A DNA stretch of 64,000 nucleotides from NCBI RefSeq assembly GCF_004000765.1, contig NZ_BILW01000001.1, positions 186,001-250,000 of the forward strand, in the 5' to 3' direction. The stretch is from Paenibacillus chondroitinus NBRC 15376. Its GTDB lineage: Bacteria > Bacillota > Bacilli > Paenibacillales > NBRC-103111. The position numbers were made by a program, and so were the translations under genes. Below, piece after piece: positions 26,923 through 42,075 of this stretch (its first letter is position 1; each line of letters starts with the position of its first letter). A model generated the notes under the pieces. It saw only the letters and a program-made list of their open reading frames with translations, was not told where the DNA came from and did no database searches.

Positions 26923-28564
26923 ACCGAAACTAGGTATTCAGGGACCGGTCGTGGCGTGGCAGGATCCTTGGGCGGGTGAGGCATCCGATCTCATCATGCG
27001 GACAGGAACTGGAAGCTTATGTCCTTCACAGGATCCGAGACCGGAACCAGCTGCTTTTGTAAACTGCTTGCGCGAATTGGGAACGGATTTCTACGTGCAC
27101 CACGTGCTGCCAGGCACGGATCATTGGGATGTGGTTGCGGATATTACCGCAGCAGGGATGGATATTTGCCTCGGAAACGAATATGGCAACATCAACGGAC
27201 CTTGGGTGGAAGGAACGAATCGGTACGATATTCCAGATCAGGCGATTGTCGAAGCGTCCACCTCAGGACGATGCTTGGGACTGCTGTATGACGAGCCGGA
27301 GCATCTACAAATCAACGCGGGGCAATACCGCAAGGATGGATGGTTTCCGCATTGGGGCAGCACGGATGGTTTAAGTTTGGCAGAAGCTCGGAGCAAGGTC
27401 GAACAGTCCGTGAGATCCCGAACGGAACATGTGAGCCGCATTGTGGAGCAAGCGGGTTTAGCGAGTACGTCCGTACCCTTAATTGCGGAGCATGTATTTC
27501 CTACCCTGTTTCATACATTTGCCAGAGCGGGGATGGATCTTTGCCCGAAAATCATGAAGGAATCGTTCCAATCGCTTCAAATGTCGACAGCTTTGGGAGC
27601 AGCCAAGCAATATGGGCGGGCATTGTGGATTTGTGCGGATCTGTGGGGGCCAGATACAGGCAGATGGTTTACACGGTTCCCCGGTTTTCCCGGACATTCT
27701 CCCCAGGAATTCGAGTCGGCTTTGAAAATGGGCTATTTCATGGGGCCAACCCATTTATTCGTAGAAAATATCGACGTCTTGCTAAGACATCAGCCTGACG
27801 GCTTCATGAAAACGGAATTCGGCGAGGTTTGGCTGGAATTCGTTCGAAAATTTATTCCCGAACACCCGTTGACTTGGCATCACTCCCAAGCAGAGGCCGG
27901 TATCGCAGTTATTCATTCGGATGATAGTAATTATGGCCAAAATGAGCGGCTTTTTGGCAATCGCACAAGTCAGACGCTGGATATCACGCATAGCCAAAGT
28001 GTGTTTCACATTTGGCATCTGCTTAGCCGAGGAACCATACCGGCCCATGGCAGCTGCCTGCATATTCCAGGGTACGACTTCCCGAGACATCAGTTGAAAC
28101 AGGACGTTCCACTTGATCAATTTCCATTAGTGGAAGGATTTTCTGGAGCGGCAGACAGACGGGTGCACCCTTTATTTTATCCGATGCCAAATGTTCTGGC
28201 GTTTGATGAGCACGTTACGGCCGACCAACTAGGTCAGCCGAAGTTAATTATCGTCGGTGGTACGACACTGAACACAAACACGTTTTCAATGCTTACGAAA
28301 AAGGCGGAAGAAGGCGCCGTTGTCGTTATCGCTGATTGGCTGCTCCCTCCGGATTGCCCGGAACATCGAAAGAAAAGCGGGAGAGCGGGCTTTGGAGGCT
28401 GGATTGTCACAAACGATTTTATGGCAAGTGAAGTGAAAGAGGCTGTAGAGCCTTTTGTAGGGGAAAACAAGATTTGGACCCAGCGATTTGGATCGACGGA
28501 AGTACGCATGTATCCGCAAGATGAAGATGGTTATACGTTAGATTATGAAATCGTGAGGGTATGA
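26915..28564 (+). CDS. Unassigned protein, probable TIM-barrel hydrolase with GATase-like C-terminal domain
   Basis: I do not recognise a family for this protein of about 550 residues. The N-terminal two thirds look like a glycosidase barrel: LGIQGPVVAWQDPW, DICLGNEYGN, LGLLYDEPEH (candidate acid), WICADLWGPDTG and HLFVENIDVL (second candidate acid). Residues 330-550 resemble the Rossmann-like trimerisation domain that follows the barrel in GH42 enzymes (AGIAVIHSDDSNYGQ, then KLIIVGGTTLN, then EGAVVVIADWLLP). A remote GH42/GH-A relationship is inference. There is no signal peptide. The start is ATG 26915 or GTG 26912; both overlap the isomerase gene. The two-residue acid pattern and position among hydrolases suggest an exo-glycosidase. 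Confidence 0.6.
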   Translation: MHKPKLGIQGPVVAWQDPWAGEASDLIMRTGTGSLCPSQDPRPEPAAFVNCLRELGTDFYVHHVLPGTDHWDVVADITAAGMDICLGNEYGNINGPWVEGTNRYDIPDQAIVEASTSGRCLGLLYDEPEHLQINAGQYRKDGWFPHWGSTDGLSLAEARSKVEQSVRSRTEHVSRIVEQAGLASTSVPLIAEHVFPTLFHTFARAGMDLCPKIMKESFQSLQMSTALGAAKQYGRALWICADLWGPDTGRWFTRFPGFPGHSPQEFESALKMGYFMGPTHLFVENIDVLLRHQPDGFMKTEFGEVWLEFVRKFIPEHPLTWHHSQAEAGIAVIHSDDSNYGQNERLFGNRTSQTLDITHSQSVFHIWHLLSRGTIPAHGSCLHIPGYDFPRHQLKQDVPLDQFPLVEGFSGAADRRVHPLFYPMPNVLAFDEHVTADQLGQPKLIIVGGTTLNTNTFSMLTKKAEEGAVVVIADWLLPPDCPEHRKKSGRAGFGGWIVTNDFMASEVKEAVEPFVGENKIWTQRFGSTEVRMYPQDEDGYTLDYEIVRV

Positions 28565-28587
28565 CGAGAAGTAAGGTGGAGATGTGA

Positions 28588-31500
28588 TTGGAGCCAACCA
28601 AACGTTTGGATCAGTTCGCGGAAATTGCGTTTCGTGAACATCCCGGAAATAAAGAGGAACTGCGGGACATTCCGCCTATAACCGTTGATAAAAAATATTT
28701 CGCACCGGGTACGGATAAAGCGAAGCGCGTGCCAGAGCTTACATTCGAAGCTCAGATGGATCGATTTCATGAAGAGTTGAGACAGCTGCGCGAAAAGTAT
28801 AGACCCTATATGAGAAATTTAGTGCCGACTCCTTCGATGACACGAGATCGGCAAGTGTGCAAACAATTTCAATTTCGCTATCAAACGCCTGAAGATGTGA
28901 GTTTTACTCGCGTGCTGGATGGTGCAGGGGATTGGGAAGCCGTGACGATCCCGGATTTCCGCGGACCTAGCGGGGAAGATGGCAAATGGACGGGATTTTA
29001 TCGCAGCGAGTTTGCCTACCCCGGCATTCCAGAAGGAAAACGCGTATATCTCGTATTCAAGGGTGTTGATTATAAAACGACGGTATACCTCAATCACAAA
29101 TGCATTGGCAGTCATGAGGGATTTTTCGCACCGTTCGAATTTGATGTGACCGACTTTTTGCAGGAAAACAATACGCTCGTCGTTGAGGTTCAGACGGACA
29201 TTCCCATGATGGGTGTCGGGGGAACGAAGCTGGATGGCGATAAGATATACGCAGCGACGGGTCCAGGGTGGGATGATCCGTACAACGGCTGGAGCCACTG
29301 TCCACCGGGAGCGGGCATTTACAATCAAGTGTATCTGGAACAGCGGTCAGAACTGTTTATCCAGGATGTCTTCGTTAGACCGGATATTGACACCGGCTCT
29401 GTGGAAGTCTGGATTGATGCCGTGAACACCACGACGCGTGTCATGGAGAATTTTGAATTGGAACTGGCTATTATGCCTCAGAATTTTGAGGGTGATGGTA
29501 TTGAGCCAATCTCATTTACAGTGGCCTATGCGGGGCCTGGTATTAATTATTTCCGTTACAAAGTAGAATTTCCAACATTTAAAATGTGGGAACCTCAATC
29601 CCCTTTGCTTTATGCCGTGCGTATCGAAGTCAAAAATGGCAGCCGGTGCACAGACAGCCGGGATCGCACTTTCGGTATGCGGAAATTTCATATGGATGAA
29701 CAGCGGGTTCCGAAAGGCACGCTGTATTTGAACAATCAACCGATCGTCCTAAGAGGCGCCAATGAAATGGGGCATCTGCAGCAGTGTGTGATGAACAACG
29801 ATTTTGACCAATTAATGGATGATATCTTAATTGCCAAATTGGCGAATTTGAATTTTTACCGGATTACACAACGTCCCGTGCAGGAAGAAATCTATGATTA
29901 TTTCGATATGCTTGGGATGATGCATCAATGTGATTTGCCCACGTTCGGCTTTATTCGTCGAAATCAATTCGTTGAAGGTGTGAAGCAAGCAGCGGAAATG
30001 GAAAGGCTGATTCGCAGCCATCCGTCCTCCATCATGGTATCGCTGATCAATGAGCCTTCTCGGACTGAGAAAAGACGCAAGGGTCACCGTTATTTGCACA
30101 GAAATGAGTTGGAAGCTTTTTTCGTAGCTTCCAGGCAAGCCATATTTGTTGAGAATCCGGATCGAGTTGTTAAAAACGTGGAGGGGGACTACAACCCGCC
30201 TACCCGTGAAGGGCTGCCCGATTTTCATTGCTATAATTTGTGGTACACAAACAACGTCATTCCTGTTGGGAAAATGTACAAAGGGTACCTTCCAACGATC
30301 CGAGAGGGCTGGAAAGCCGGATGCGGCGAGTATGGGACCGAAGGATTGGATCATGCGGAGCTTATGATAAGCCGTTATCCCAAGGAATGGCTCCCGACAT
30401 TGGAGCAGGATTGGTGGCTGCCGAATCGCATCCATGGCGCACAAACCTACAATCTCCACGGAGATTGGTATGCGGAACAAACCAATATGCACGATTGGAT
30501 TCAGGCCAGTCAGAAGCATCAAAGTTTAGCGACGAAATTGATGACGGATGCATGGCGCAGAAGAGCGGATCGGGTTGTATCCACGGCCATCCATCTGCTG
30601 ATAGACGCTTGGCCCGCAGGTTGGATGAAAGCTCTTGTAGGTGTCGATCGAAAACCGAAACCGGCATTTTTCACCTATCAGGACTGCTTGGAGCCTGTTC
30701 GCGTTAATTTGCGAAGCGATCGCTGGAAGGTATATGAAAGCGAGACATTGGAAATTGAAGCTTGGCTTTTGAACGATACAGCGAAGGAATACGGGAAGTG
30801 CCGGATTGTTGCAACACTGCGAGACGATTCTAAGGACTACGCACATTACGAAATCGCCAGCTTACTACCGATAGCTTCATCGCTCTACGCGGGTTCAATT
30901 CGTTTCTCCGTGCCTTCCGTCCAAGACAGACAGCTATTATATGTGGATGCGGAATTGATAGATGAAGACGGCCATGTATTAAATGCTGAACGGTTTACGT
31001 TTGAGGCTTTCGCAAAGGCGAGAACTCAGCCCACTCAGAAGGTCGCGTATCTCGACGCAGCGTCGGAGCTGCTCGGTTCACTGCTGAACGTTAGCGGGGA
31101 GCGTTATTCCGAAGAGGTGCAGGACGACTGTACGCTTGTTGTCTCATCCCCGGAAGCATTCAACAGCCAACGGGCAGCTATCCTTGCGAAAGTTCGTAAA
31201 GGCGCTACAGCCGTATGTATTCTAAAACACGCTGATAACGGTACATGGGAATTAGATGATACACAAGTTCAGACGGTGAAATTACGAGAAGTGTATACGC
31301 TTTCTATGCAAGCTGACGGTCTCAACATGCCAAGCGTAAAGCCGGACGATTACTCTTATTTTTATAATTTGACGACAGACCGGCTGGATGGCATGACCAA
31401 TAGCCATTTGATCGGCGAGGGCATCGAACCTATTGTTTTTGCTTACCAGGCTCATTCGGAGACACCGGGTAAGCGGAAGCTGCCTGTCGTCGGATTGAAA

Positions 31501-31668
31501 CGTTTAGGCAATGGGCTCCTATTCTTCGTATGCCTGCCGTTAACGGGCCGAGTCGGCTTTAATCCAACGTTAGACCGCCTGCTGGTGACTTTGATGAGTG
31601 AGAAAGGAGTGAGCCCCGAGTGTTGTACACCATTGTTAGCCGCAATCAGAAGCGACGAGCCGAGATAG
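28588..31668 (+). CDS. Glycoside hydrolase family 2 enzyme
   Basis: The 1026-residue protein has the GH2 order: jelly-roll sugar-binding domain (about 90-255, including WTGFYRSEFAYP and VYLVFKGVDYKTTVYLNHK), immunoglobulin-like domain (255-370), then a TIM barrel starting VPKGTLYLNNQPIVLRGAN. Glu489 in VSLINEPS is the acid/base and Glu581 in AGCGEYGTEG is the likely nucleophile. Beyond residue 690 are further beta domains and a C-terminal alpha/beta region. Length exceeds simple beta-glucuronidases; possible activities include beta-galactosidase, beta-glucuronidase and others. The extra N-terminal 85 residues are helical and charged. TTG 28588 follows AAGGTGGAG at 28573-28581. The 3' end overlaps the next gene by 49 bp. 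No signal peptide is seen. Confidence 0.85.
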   Translation: MEPTKRLDQFAEIAFREHPGNKEELRDIPPITVDKKYFAPGTDKAKRVPELTFEAQMDRFHEELRQLREKYRPYMRNLVPTPSMTRDRQVCKQFQFRYQTPEDVSFTRVLDGAGDWEAVTIPDFRGPSGEDGKWTGFYRSEFAYPGIPEGKRVYLVFKGVDYKTTVYLNHKCIGSHEGFFAPFEFDVTDFLQENNTLVVEVQTDIPMMGVGGTKLDGDKIYAATGPGWDDPYNGWSHCPPGAGIYNQVYLEQRSELFIQDVFVRPDIDTGSVEVWIDAVNTTTRVMENFELELAIMPQNFEGDGIEPISFTVAYAGPGINYFRYKVEFPTFKMWEPQSPLLYAVRIEVKNGSRCTDSRDRTFGMRKFHMDEQRVPKGTLYLNNQPIVLRGANEMGHLQQCVMNNDFDQLMDDILIAKLANLNFYRITQRPVQEEIYDYFDMLGMMHQCDLPTFGFIRRNQFVEGVKQAAEMERLIRSHPSSIMVSLINEPSRTEKRRKGHRYLHRNELEAFFVASRQAIFVENPDRVVKNVEGDYNPPTREGLPDFHCYNLWYTNNVIPVGKMYKGYLPTIREGWKAGCGEYGTEGLDHAELMISRYPKEWLPTLEQDWWLPNRIHGAQTYNLHGDWYAEQTNMHDWIQASQKHQSLATKLMTDAWRRRADRVVSTAIHLLIDAWPAGWMKALVGVDRKPKPAFFTYQDCLEPVRVNLRSDRWKVYESETLEIEAWLLNDTAKEYGKCRIVATLRDDSKDYAHYEIASLLPIASSLYAGSIRFSVPSVQDRQLLYVDAELIDEDGHVLNAERFTFEAFAKARTQPTQKVAYLDAASELLGSLLNVSGERYSEEVQDDCTLVVSSPEAFNSQRAAILAKVRKGATAVCILKHADNGTWELDDTQVQTVKLREVYTLSMQADGLNMPSVKPDDYSYFYNLTTDRLDGMTNSHLIGEGIEPIVFAYQAHSETPGKRKLPVVGLKRLGNGLLFFVCLPLTGRVGFNPTLDRLLVTLMSEKGVSPECCTPLLAAIRSDEPR

Positions 31669-33692
31669 CAGTCACGCAAGAAGGTTTACAGCTCAATCTT
31701 AAATCAGAGGGTGAGTCCTCTCCTTTTTTTACAGGGCGATTAAATGAAATGCTAAGTTATTCCACAGGAAGACCGTGGCGATTGGACACTCCCGGGCTGA
31801 GGGATGTGCAAGTTAGTGAAGAGACGGGCATGCTTCGAATCAGTGGTTTTTTAGACAAATTGTACGTCACGCTGAGTTGGACGTTTGACGAACAGGACCT
31901 CCTTCGGATGCAAGTGAGTTGGGAGAATCGGAGCAATCACTTCATTCGTGAAGCGGCCGTGGGCATCCTGTTCGCGCTTCCGAAGCGAAGCCGTGAAAAA
32001 GTGACGATTCCCCACATGATTTACAATAACAATCCTTCTTCTGATCCGAATCGGATCGTGCCACGGCTTGGTGTGGAGCCAGGTCTTGGCTTCATCTGCG
32101 AAGAGCACAGAATGCCCATTCCCTGCGTGAATGTGGAATGGGAGGAAGAGGAGACGCGGTTTCTCACCTTGTTTTCGATCCCTGACTTTGTGGAGACGGA
32201 AGACGGAGTTGTGCATTACGGCTCGCTGGGAGCTATCCAAGAGGAGAGTCGCATCACGGCGGTTGCGCTAAGCGGCGTTCTGATGTTTAACGGGGAGAAA
32301 GACACTTGTTTTATCGCTAAAAATACTACGCAATCCTATACCGATGGATATACGGATTTCGAGCAAGGCCGCACATTAACCAAAATATATGCGCTGGATT
32401 GGGGAGTGGCAGACCGCCGGGGCCATGCTTTTCGTGAAATTGTTCGAAAAGGCGATAAGCTTTTCGCGCCGGTGGGGTCAGGCCCGCTGTCTCTGGATGA
32501 GATGATCCGACTTAAGACCAATGCGATGGATGATCGGTATCGAAGCGGGGAGCAGGGGGCCGCAGGCTATATCAAGTTTACCGATTCTAACGGAACGGTC
32601 CCCAAGCATCCGCTGCATTACATGTACGGTTGGACGGGGCAGTGCTTGAAGCTGGCCTGGTGCGATGCCAAATTAGGCATTGAAAACAGGCAGGAAAAAC
32701 GAGTCCAGAACTGCAGGCGAGCTGTTGACTTCTATGTAAAGCAGAGCCGTACCGAAGTCCCAGGTGTAAGACATAGCATGTATCGGCTAAATGAAGGAGT
32801 TTGGGACGACTTTTACTGGAACAAGCAGCCCGTCGTCTCAAGCCGGTCATACGGTGAAACGATCGCTGATTTGGCGGAAATTACGCTGCTATTTCGAGAA
32901 AACGGTCTGGAAGTTCCGCGAAGCTGGATCGAGGCGCTGCGGGAGTCTGCAGATTTCTTATTGGGCGGCGCGCTGTTAACGGGTATCTACCCATCCGCAT
33001 GGCGAATGGACGGCACCCCGGCAGATGACATGATAACAGCTGCGGGGATCCCCTGCTTGATCGCTCTCGTGAAAGCCTATTGGATCACGCAGGAGAGTAA
33101 TTATTTGGAATTCGCTGAGCGAATGATGCAGCGTTATTACGAACTGCATGTCGAGACGTTCGAACGGCCTTTTGCCCGTTCCACGCTTGACGCAAAATGC
33201 GAGGACAAAGAAGCGGGCATGTACTTTTTCCTAGCCGCATACGAACTATTTCTTTTGACCAGGGATGAACGGTATCAGGAGTGGGCTGAAATCGCTGCGG
33301 ATTGGCTTTTAACTTTTGTTTATGTGTGGAATCCGGCATACAACCAAGGCTCAGCATTCCGGAACACGGATTTCAGCGCTGTTGGTTGGCCTGGCGTCAG
33401 TGTGCAAAACCATCATCTGGATGTGTTTTTTCCAACCTACGAGTTTTGGAAATTTGGCCGCTTAACCGGCAAAGAGCAGTATGAACGATGGGGACGCGTG
33501 TCGCTGGAGGCGATGGGACAGGGCATTTGCACGAAACCGGGCGAATGGGGATTTTCTGTTGCCGGGGAGCAAGGAGAAGGCTTTTTCCAAACCTATTGGA
33601 ACCACCGGGGACACAGCAATAAATGGAACCCTTCATGGGTTATCGCGCTAGTTTTACATAACGCTTTGCGTTTCAGGGATACACAGGGTTGA
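31620..33692 (+). CDS. Unassigned protein with beta-sandwich and (alpha/alpha)6-like domains
   Basis: This 690-residue protein belongs to no family that I recognise. Residues 1-270 are beta-rich (for instance MLRISGFLDKLYVTLSWTF). Residues 290-690 show the regular helical periodicity and aromatic motifs of an (alpha/alpha)6 toroid: YMYGWTGQCLKLAWCDAKLG, WDDFYWNKQPVVSSRSYGETIADLAEI, GIYPSAWRMDGTPADDMITAAGIPCL and FQTYWNHRGHSNKWNPSW. Such toroids are used by many exo-acting hydrolases and lyases. The GTG start at 31620 follows AAAGGAG at 31603-31609 and lies inside the preceding GH2 gene. No signal peptide is present. The setting between two GH2 genes supports a glycan-degrading role. Confidence 0.6.
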   Translation: MLYTIVSRNQKRRAEIAVTQEGLQLNLKSEGESSPFFTGRLNEMLSYSTGRPWRLDTPGLRDVQVSEETGMLRISGFLDKLYVTLSWTFDEQDLLRMQVSWENRSNHFIREAAVGILFALPKRSREKVTIPHMIYNNNPSSDPNRIVPRLGVEPGLGFICEEHRMPIPCVNVEWEEEETRFLTLFSIPDFVETEDGVVHYGSLGAIQEESRITAVALSGVLMFNGEKDTCFIAKNTTQSYTDGYTDFEQGRTLTKIYALDWGVADRRGHAFREIVRKGDKLFAPVGSGPLSLDEMIRLKTNAMDDRYRSGEQGAAGYIKFTDSNGTVPKHPLHYMYGWTGQCLKLAWCDAKLGIENRQEKRVQNCRRAVDFYVKQSRTEVPGVRHSMYRLNEGVWDDFYWNKQPVVSSRSYGETIADLAEITLLFRENGLEVPRSWIEALRESADFLLGGALLTGIYPSAWRMDGTPADDMITAAGIPCLIALVKAYWITQESNYLEFAERMMQRYYELHVETFERPFARSTLDAKCEDKEAGMYFFLAAYELFLLTRDERYQEWAEIAADWLLTFVYVWNPAYNQGSAFRNTDFSAVGWPGVSVQNHHLDVFFPTYEFWKFGRLTGKEQYERWGRVSLEAMGQGICTKPGEWGFSVAGEQGEGFFQTYWNHRGHSNKWNPSWVIALVLHNALRFRDTQG

Positions 33693-33705
33693 CGGTGAAA
33701 GATAG

Positions 33706-38943
<5,238 letters not shown>

Positions 38944-38963
<20 letters not shown>

Positions 38964-41900
38964 CGGTTTGCGGCATCAGTTTGAGAATCCTCCGAATGTC
39001 TACAGGTCGCTTCCTTTCTGGGCTTGGAATGACGACTTGGAAGAGGAAGAGCTGAACCGGCAAGTGATGCAAATGAAGGAGCAAGGGATGGGCGGTTTTT
39101 TCATTCATTCCAGAGATGGATTGGAAACCGTCTACATGGGTCAAGAGTGGATGAAGCTGGTGCGTTCCACCGTGGAAACAGCGAAGGCGCAGGGCATGCA
39201 GGCTTGGCTGTATGATGAAGACCGTTGGCCTTCAGGTTTTGCCGGGGGACTTGTGCAAGCGAGAGGCGGAGACGCGTTCCGCGCCAAGGGACTTACGCTA
39301 GAGGTCATCCCGGCCGGCTTATTACAATCGGAAATTGACGACACCGACACCATAGCACGGTTCAAAGCAGTGATTAACGAAAGAAACTTGATTCGCTGTG
39401 AAAGACTCCAAGCAGGTGCATGTAGAGAGTTAAGAAATGATGAAGTGCTGCTTCTTTTCCGGGTAGAAATATCGGAACGAAGTGAATGGTTCAACAATGA
39501 AGCACCTCCGGATCAATTGAATCCCGAATCAGTTGAAGCATTCATCGACATTACCTACGAGGCTTACAAAAAAGTAGTAGGCGAACATTTTGGCCAAACT
39601 GTTCGCGGCGTTTTTACTGACGAGCCGAGCCTACATGACCGTCATTGTAAATTTACAGAGGGGCGGGGCTGGATTCCCTGGAGCTGGTCTTTCCCCGCTT
39701 ATTTTGAAGAAAAACGCGGATACGATCTACTGGATCTCGTTCCTTATCTATATTTCAATGGCGAACGCTCCACAGAAGCGCGTCACGATTATTGGCGTAC
39801 GGTTACCGAACGATTCAGCGAATCTTATGCAAAGCAAATCGGCGAGTGGTGCGATAACAACGGCCTTGCTTTTACCGGTCATTTTCTCTGGGAAAATAAT
39901 TTGGGCACAGCCACTCGCGTTTGCGGAGCGATCATGCCCAACTACCGCTATCAGCATGTGCCGGGCATCGATATGTTGACGGAGCAAACGAACGAATATA
40001 TCACAGTTAAGCAGTGTACCAGTGTGGCTAATCAGTACGGGAGAAAATTCGTTCTGACCGAGACTTATGGCTGCACGGGCTGGGGCTTCACCTTTGAAGG
40101 ACAGCGATGGATCGGAGATTTCCAATTTGTTCTTGGGGTTAATCTTAGGTCTCAGCATTTGGCGCTTTACTCGATCAAAGGCTGCCGGAAACGGGATTAT
40201 CCGCCTGTCTTCAACTACAACACCAGCTGGTGGAAATACAATGCGATCATGGAAAATTATTTTGCCAGGTTGTCTGCGGTTTTGACAGAAGGACGCCCGG
40301 TCCGAGATGTGCTTGTGCTTCATCCGGCTTCCACCGCATGGAGTATGGTCGGCACGGGACCTTACGGCTTTCCGGCCCGAGGCAAGGACCGTGACGTTTC
40401 CGAGACGAACCGGTATGGTCATGAATTTAACGCTTTTCTCGGCAAGCTGCTAAGAGCGCACTACGATTTTGATTTGGGCGATGAAACCATCATGGCGGAA
40501 ACAGGGGCGATTCACGGCAATAAGCTTGCTATTCATACAGCCGAGTATCAAATTGTCGTCATTCCGGAAATTCGGACGATGCTAAACAGCACGTTCCAGC
40601 TGCTCCTGCAATTCCTTGACGCTGGCGGCAAAGCTGTCGCTGTCGGACCTCGCGCGGAAATGCTCGAAGGTCGAGCAAGCAATCGTCTAGCCGACCTCTA
40701 TGATCACCCGAACATGGTTATCGTTGGGGACGCGGCTGGTGCAGCCCAAGCACTGGAAAACATGCTGATACGCCAAGTTAGCATCAAGAGCGCAGAAGAT
40801 GAAGAGTCTGCTGACTGCTTGTATATGCTCAGAGATATGGGGGATCGTTATGCGTTGTTCATCGTCAATAACGACCGCGAGCGCGAACATCGCGTTCGGA
40901 TCGAAGTAGCCTTGGAAGGACCTGGCTACTTGGAAGAGTGGAAGGCATTGACTGGCGAAGTAAGCGCAGTCGACACCAGTTTTCGTCAAGGGTATATCAG
41001 CTTTGACGAGGTATTCGGTCCGGCAGATTCCAAGTTATATATTTGTCATAAGTACGGCCGCAAGGCTGAAACAGAAGGAAGCCGAACGAACGCGAATCAA
41101 GCCGACACTCAGATGTTAGGCCCGGTCTGCAAGTTCACGCGGTCAATGCCGAATGTGTTAACGCTGGATATGTGCTCCTACCGCATCAATCACGGCGGCT
41201 GGTCGGAAGAGATGGAGGTATGGCAAGCCCAGAAAGCCATCCGGACGCTTTTGGACATGAGACAGATTTACGGCAATGGCATTGAGCAAAGGTATAAATG
41301 GATTCGCGAGCCCCACCCGGAAGATGGCAAGCCGGTTGATTTCAAATTTTCCTTTCATAACACCGAAGTTCCGAAGGAAGCTGTGTATCTGGTTGTGGAG
41401 TCCGCGGAACAGTACGAGATCAGCCTTAACGGCGAATCCATCGCCAATAAGTCGGATGGTTGGTTTCTGGACCGGTCGTTTGATCAGGTGCTTTTATCCG
41501 GTTTGAGAGCTGGAGAAAACGAGTTGACCTTGTCGTGCAATTATTTAAATCGCATGGAAGTGGAAGATATTTATTTGATCGGATCGTTTGGCGTCGATGC
41601 TTCAAGGAGCATTGTGGCCGAACCTGAAACCTTGGCCTTTGGCGATTGGTGTAAACAAGGATATCCTCACTACTGCGGCAGCATGATTTATCATTTTGAC
41701 ATTCAGGTGGAAAATAAGGCGGAAAGCCGGACGGTACTGGAGCTTGGCGATTATGCCGCGGTTACCATCGAAGTGAGGGTCAACGGGCAAACGGCCGGAC
41801 ATGTGCCTTGGCGCAGTGCGAACCGTCTTGAATTGACGAAGCAGCTTCACGAGGGTGTGAACCGCTTGGAAGTAGAAGTCATGGGAAGCCCGCGCAATAT

Positions 41901-42075
41901 GCTTGGACCTTTCCATCAGGCGTCGGGCGATACGCTGACAACCAGTTGGGCGTCTTTCCGTAAAGAAGGCCCGCATTTTACTCGCGACTATCAATTGAGC
42001 CCTTATGGCTTGTTTGGGCAAATGACACTATACACAGAGAGATGGGAACGGAGGTTTGAGCATGAAAATCCATAA
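38944..42075 (+). CDS. Large glycosyl hydrolase, GH106-like (probable alpha-L-rhamnosidase)
   Basis: The 1043-residue protein starts with a barrel of the GH106 type: SLPFWAWNDDLEEEELNRQV, MGGFFIHSRDGLETVYMG, AWLYDEDRWPSGFAGG, then GVFTDEPSLHD (candidate acid) and KFVLTETYGCTGWG (second acid). A GATase-like domain (about 480-640, with IVVIPEIRTM) and two beta-sandwich sugar-binding domains (from about 780, EISLNGESI and VTIEVRVNGQTAG) follow. Known GH106 members are alpha-L-rhamnosidases in pectin pathways; this one is a diverged relative, so the linkage is uncertain. GTG 38944 is chosen for AAGGAGG at 38928-38934; codons upstream of it in this frame encode an Arg-rich stretch that overlaps the GH42 gene and is not credible. 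Confidence 0.82.

Noticed and set aside
29827..30522. Minus-strand open frame of 231 codons
   Set aside because: It lies wholly inside the GH2 gene at 28588, shows no family motif or ribosome site, and is a shadow of biased codon use.
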